DNA of 64,000 bases from Tetradesmus obliquus (lineage: Eukaryota; Chlorophyta; Chlorophyceae; Sphaeropleales; Scenedesmaceae). Numbering within the stretch: the first letter of the stretch is position 1; the number at the start of each line of letters is the position of its first letter. The stretch covers positions 1,550,001 to 1,614,000 of the forward strand of contig CP126200.1 in NCBI GenBank assembly GCA_030272155.1, written 5' to 3'. Under the pieces are notes generated by a model. That model saw only the letters and a program-made list of their open reading frames with translations. It made no database searches and was not told where the DNA came from. Both the position numbers and the translations under genes were made by a program. Below are positions 59,371 through 64,000 of this stretch, piece after piece.

Positions 59371-61841
59371 GCTGCGACAGTGCGCCAGCTGCTGCGCAGC
59401 ACCGTGCAAACCTGCAGCGCAGCTGCTGTTGCTGGCATCGCCTGCGTTGCTCGCTGCTTATGCGGGAGCAGCACAGCTTGGTGCTGCTGTAGGTGACAAA
59501 AGGGACGTGGCTGCCTGGCCAAAGTAGGAAGAGAGGGGTGCATGGTGGGCATCCTTAGGGTGTTTTGGGGTTGTGGGTGGCGTTTAGGTTTGTCTTGCTG
59601 CAGTGGTTTGCTGCAGCTGGGAACCGGAGGTGCTGGGTTGGTCTCCGACATTGATTGGCGTAGTTCGTTCAGGCTGGTTTTGCTTGTTTCGGATTACTTA
59701 GCCCGGCTCGGCTGAGGTTGTTGCTCTGTGGTTTGTGCTTGGCTTGACTTGATCACGACTTCCGGTCACATCCGGTCAAATCGCATCACAGCTGCATGCA
59801 TGGTTTGCTCAGAGGGGCTCGGCATGTAGATCAGAGGCCTCGCTTACAGCGCGATTGTGGCAAGGATGAGTGTGCTTCTGTTTGATTCACGGCGTGCAGA
59901 CTGTAGTAGTACAGAGAGAGATTGCATGGACGCAGCAGCAATTGCTGATCATGCTACAGATTGTGGTTGGAATTGCTGTTTCCGAAGAAAGTCATCAGGT
60001 GCAACAACATGCTGTGCAGCAGCTGCTGCAGTAGCAGAAGCATGCGGCAACCACAGCGGAAACATGGTTGGTGTCAGCACACATACGCCGTGCTGCGATA
60101 CACGCTACTGCGTGGCATGGTGATGCATGTGTTGCAAGAGTGAGTGTTCTGTGTGCTGGTTTGAGAAGTGAGGTGGCCTGTGCCAGAGCAGCAGCAGTGA
60201 TGCAGCAGCCACTGCTGCCGCATTTGATTATGCAACAGCAGGTTTGGTATGATGCTGTGCAGCTCATACAGGCTTGTGCCGGGACAGCTAGGTATCTTAG
60301 TGCCTTCTGCGCGCCCCCAAAGCCTTGTCAGCATGAGCATAGCAACGCGCTGCATGGTTATCTTTTGTTTCAGCACTGAAGTCGAGATGCTCGGGCGGTT
60401 TGACACCATCTGCCTCATACTCCTCGTGTGGCGGATGTATACTGTTGCCTTTTCTTCATGGTCATTGTGCTGTTCTTGCTTTGGCAGTGCAGCAGGAGCG
60501 AACAAGCACGTGCTGCTGTTGTGCATACTTTACGGCTGATGTTCACATGATGTAACATCCAAAACATAAGCTCCCGGCGCCGGCTGCTTCACGCTTGATG
60601 CAGCATGCCGTTAAAGCGATGCAACAGCCAACTAGCGGTTCACACTTTGTTTATTGTTTGTCAGACCTTGGAGGATCACCGCCGTCAGCAGCTGTTCAAT
60701 GTGTGTGTATGTGCCCTTGCAAACCTGCATTTCACTGCCACACTAACAACTCGTCACCACGTGCATCACAATTCTTGTGTTACACGCTGTTGGACGCCAT
60801 CAAAGCGCAGCGCAGAGTAGAGTCCTCTTCCGATCAATGGCCAACCACACAGACAGCCCACACAGTTGCAATGGCTTTCCTGCAACTCATAATATTGAAG
60901 CAGTACATGTCAGCTTGCAGCACAACTGCTGCAGAAATGTCCAATGCCTGACATTCAGTTGCGTGGTAGGATCTGCGAATCCAGCAGCCACTGTAGCTGC
61001 TGCTCAACAGCAGCACATATAAACGAGCCCTGCTGATTCTTCTCCAATCTAACCCTTCAAGGCCAAAAGAACTGTTTGTGCAACGCACTACTGCCGCCAC
61101 CCAACTGGACTCAGGCGTTGCATGTGTGCCATCCTCGGGACATGCAGGAGACGTGTGTTATGAAACAAGCCTGAGCCTCACTGAATACCAGCCTGAGCCT
61201 CACCGAGTGCGACAGATCAAGCCAATGCGAGGCAGCAATACACATGGCGCAAACGCTGCAAGCATGACGACACCACCATGCAGACATGTCTGTACACATA
61301 TGCTGAATACTTCATCTCACCGCAACTGTCAGCACCGCAGAAACGCACTAATAAGTGCAGGGCAGCCCAGTTTCTGCTGCAACACCTGCCTAGCCTGTGG
61401 TAAGATACAATTGTGATGACGTGTGGCGCACTGGTCAATGCCATGGCAGCAACTTGCTGTGGCATTTGCATGCAGTTGCTGATCCTCTTGCAGTTGGGAT
61501 ATTGTAAACGGAGTTGGGGGCCTCACCCATTCCACATGTACGCAGATGTGACCATGCGTAATCATATATTTCAGCACCTCCATTCACGCTGATCATTCAT
61601 GCTGAAGAGCCAGTCACCGTTTAACCACCACAATCATCATGGCCAATCACTTGCCTGCCATGCACACAAGAGCAGCAGTCAACACTGCAACATGGGGCGG
61701 AGTTTGTAAAAAGAACATTCAACAGGTCAGCACCTGCAATCCCTGCCGCACCACAACAAAGAATCCAAGCGCAAAACCCTCCAACCCCCTGCCAGCCTGC
61801 AGGCTGCATCATGGTGCGCACCCCTCTGCAGCTCATCGTCT
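59371..61841. other. Intergenic between BTA1 and the small secreted protein gene
   Basis: Convergent 3' ends. No exon-like frame was supported. The BTA1 3' side (59500-59790) is G/T-rich and contains repeated CCGGTCA words. A TGTAA occurs at 60552-60556. Confidence 0.45.
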
Positions 61842-62149
61842 TCACAGCTTGTTGCTGGGCACGTAGACTGTCAATGTCGCCTCAGTCAGATCACTGCCAC
61901 GCACCGTCGACGGCGCATTGACCAAGCTGCCGTACGCTCCCAGGAACTGCCCAGTGCCGCCAGTGACAGCGGTGTCGTAGTCGGCAAAGTCCCCGGTGAC
62001 AGGGGAGACCTGGCTCATGCCGGTTGCTGTCAGTGCATCGTCACGCTCGGGGCCAAATTCAAACACGTGGGTCTCCTGCACGTTGAGGTGGTCGGTGGGG
62101 CCGGCGGGCTGGTTGGTGGCAATGCCTGCCACCTCAAAGGTGCCGGCCT

Positions 62150-62205
<56 letters not shown>

Positions 62206-63429
62206 GCAGCAGGTTGTCTGGTGATTGCGCGGACAGGCTATGACAGCAACAGCGCTACACAGGGTGTTTGCAGTCACAATATGACACGATCCTCAATGCA
62301 CTCAATTTGAGTTGCGTCTGAAGCTGACAGCAACGAGGTTGCTGCTGCAACTGCTGCTCTCAGATATGCTAATGTGGCAGCTGCATGGCCATGAAAGCTG
62401 CTGCCGCACTCACGGTGGCATTTGTTGCGTAGTCCAGCACGGTTCCAGTGTAGACGCCACTGCAGGTCAATGACCGGCGGGGAGGGGGGGAGGGGGTGGC
62501 AGAAAGCATGCATATGTTGAGGGTGTATCAAGGACAGTGCTGTGCTGATCCTGGCAAAGAATGCACAGCTGCGGCACGTTCAAGCAATGCTTGACAAGAG
62601 GCCCCCTGTCCGAAGTGAGGGTGTCCTGACAAGCCACAAGGGTAACCCAAGGCATGCAGTATGCCGCCACCTAAACTGTGACATTCACAGTCAGGGCACG
62701 GTGCCCTTGATGCCTGCTGTGCTGCATGGCCGGCAACCCACGTCATTTGTTGTACATCCGCAGGTCGCATGGCATGCAAGCGCTGCAGCTGCGTTCCTGC
62801 CGCTGTTGCAACCGCTTGCACTGCAGGAGTAGTCATGGTGGCTGCCAGATTGCACGTGTGCAGGCGTCAATGTGTACTTACACAGTAGTAGCGAAAGTGG
62901 CAGGGGTGGGCTGGCTGCGCTTGTAGAAGTCAATATGCAGCTTGACATGGATGCGGTAGAGGCACAGGTTCTTGCCACACTTGACCTGCAGCATATTCCA
63001 GCAGAAATGTTTATTTTTTGGTGAGTTGCTGCATGCAATGGCTTTTGCGGTGATGCGAGGAGCTGTTGCTGCTGCAGGGCAGAGCTGACTGAGAATCACT
63101 TTCGAGCCCGTTCGCCGCATGCGTGCAGGTGCCGCGTACATTTAACTTGAATATAATAATATAATCAGATGACGAAGCGCCGTTCAACCGCATTGGCTGC
63201 CTTATGTTGATGAACGTGCACGTGCATCACATGCCAGGCTGGCGCCAATCCTTTGCATGCGCCGCGCAACAACACGCACCGGGCGGTAGCGCTGAATGCT
63301 GCTGTCATATACGGAATACTTTGTTTCAGAGTCATCGTGTCCTCCTTTGTGCGCCGGGGTCACATCCTGCGCCAACACTGCCGTGCACAGCACAGCTGCA
63401 GCGAGGATCGCTAGCACGTAGCGGGCCAT
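61842..63429 (-). CDS. Small secreted dirigent / allene-oxide-cyclase barrel-like protein
   Basis: Exons 63429-63280, 62985-62882, 62459-62414, 62147-61842; phases close to 201 residues. The first ~20 residues are a textbook signal peptide (Ala/Leu/Val core, cleavage likely after VLA, before QD). The mature part has GVYTGTVLDYATNATAGTFEV, HVFEFGPERDD, DYDTAVTGGTGQFLGAYGSL and DLTEATLTVYV. That alternation of strands with a TGGTGxFxGA-type turn resembles the dirigent and allene-oxide-cyclase barrel fold. Two cysteines (KCGKNLCL) may pair. Function unknown; catalysis cannot be claimed. A (CTG)n tract in sense orientation precedes the last acceptor. A TATATAA-like element lies just upstream of the start. 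Confidence 0.7.
62151..62203 (-). repeat. (CTG)n on the sense strand before an acceptor
   Basis: About 17 uninterrupted triplets. In transcript orientation they run straight into the CAG acceptor of the last exon of the small secreted protein gene. Confidence 0.97.
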
Positions 63430-63450
63430 TGCGTGCGTTGTTTTGCTTTT

Positions 63451-63459
63451 TTATATATT
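63451..63459 (-). promoter_or_regulatory. TATA-like element
   Basis: An ATATATAA-type run on the minus strand, about 22-30 bp upstream of the ATG at 63429. This is close for a TATA box and implies a very short 5' UTR if used. Confidence 0.3.
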
Positions 63460-64000
63460 AACCTTTCAACTAGTCTGACCTTACATAGCGTGTTGAAAGC
63501 TTTAACCAAAGACGGATTGTTCGACGAAGTCCAGCGGGCAACGAACACACGCTGACTTGTCATGTACGGACAGTCTAAGAGCAGCAAGATGCCAACAAAA
63601 ACACTTGAAACTCAGTCCAAGTTTTGTTTGGGCAGCTTCTGCGTGCGCGAGCCATGCAAACCAGCCATGTACGGCAACGGCAGGGGGTCGCACATGGCAC
63701 AGTGCTCAGCATTTCTCTCGATTCACTCATCTGGGGCAGCTCCTACCACTGGTGCAGGTTTTCAAGGAAGGGTTTTCCAGTAAAGCCTGTACCGAGTCTG
63801 TGCACGCATTTTGAAGGGCTGTCCTGTACAACGCCGGGGCGTGTGCAGAGTGCACATGGGGAACCACTGCTGGCATGCCTGCAGGTGCCAGTGCTGCCAG
63901 TGCACGTGCTGCAGCTGCTGTGCATGTGGTGTGGCGACTATGCTTAGTCCGCCGGCCCTACCAAATTCGGTGTCAGCCATTGCAGCAAGTGACAGAGCTG
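63460..64000. other. Upstream region at the window edge
   Basis: No supported gene; short frames on both strands lack splice-site or start context. It probably includes further promoter sequence of the small secreted protein gene. Confidence 0.4.

Noticed and set aside
1..64000. tRNA, rRNA or complete transposable element
   Set aside because: No cloverleaf-like A/B box pair, rRNA core sequence, transposase or reverse-transcriptase motif was recognised by eye; a dedicated search was not possible.

Overview
The window looks like nuclear DNA of a chlorophycean green alga; the genus cannot be fixed from the sequence. Most genes are cut into short exons with GT..AG introns (donors mostly GTGAG/GTGCG, acceptors mostly GCAG). 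They include a plastid terminal oxidase, a bifunctional betaine-lipid synthase and a flagellar axoneme protein (CFAP61). CAG/CTG triplet tracts are everywhere. No prokaryotic operons, tRNA, rRNA or intact transposons were recognised.

Layout. 1425-5018 (-) secreted subtilase. 5719-6178 (-) weak small gene. 6457-11719 (+) plastid terminal oxidase (PTOX). 13172-14015 (-) unidentified spliced gene. 15171-18066 (-) plastid-targeted membrane protein, head to head over 302 bp with 18369-24966 (+) CFAP61. 26160-31824 (+) Enhancer-of-polycomb (EPL1) subunit of a NuA4-type acetyltransferase. 32920-34659 (+) PIN4-type parvulin. 35634-40166 (+) secreted patatin/cPLA2-like phospholipase. 44118-47552 (-) aurora/CALK-like kinase. 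48718-50349 (-) weak beta-propeller-like gene remnant. 50604-59370 (+) betaine lipid synthase BTA1. 61842-63429 (-) small secreted dirigent/allene-oxide-cyclase-barrel-like protein. Exon models were built by hand. In most genes the exon phases close exactly from start to stop, which supports the junctions. Unresolved points: the first exons of the subtilase and CFAP61, one small kinase exon, and the 5' end of the 13.2-14.0 kb gene.

The most unusual property is pervasive tandem duplication of exon-intron borders. In seven genes, at more than twenty borders, 30-150 bp of exon plus its adjoining splice site and intron flank is repeated two to six times in sense orientation, with unit lengths of about 86-155 bp. 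Several arrays have an exact period: 86 bp in the parvulin, 118 and 120 bp in BTA1. Copies carrying an acceptor and exon start lie upstream of the complete exon; copies carrying an exon end and donor lie downstream of it. Many copies carry stops or frameshifts, so only one copy normally fits the reading frame. A related asymmetry is that sense-strand (CTG)n tracts sit just before acceptors, while sense-strand (CAG)n tracts sit after donors.

Functionally the genes are unrelated housekeeping, plastid, ciliary and secretory genes; no pathway cluster is evident.
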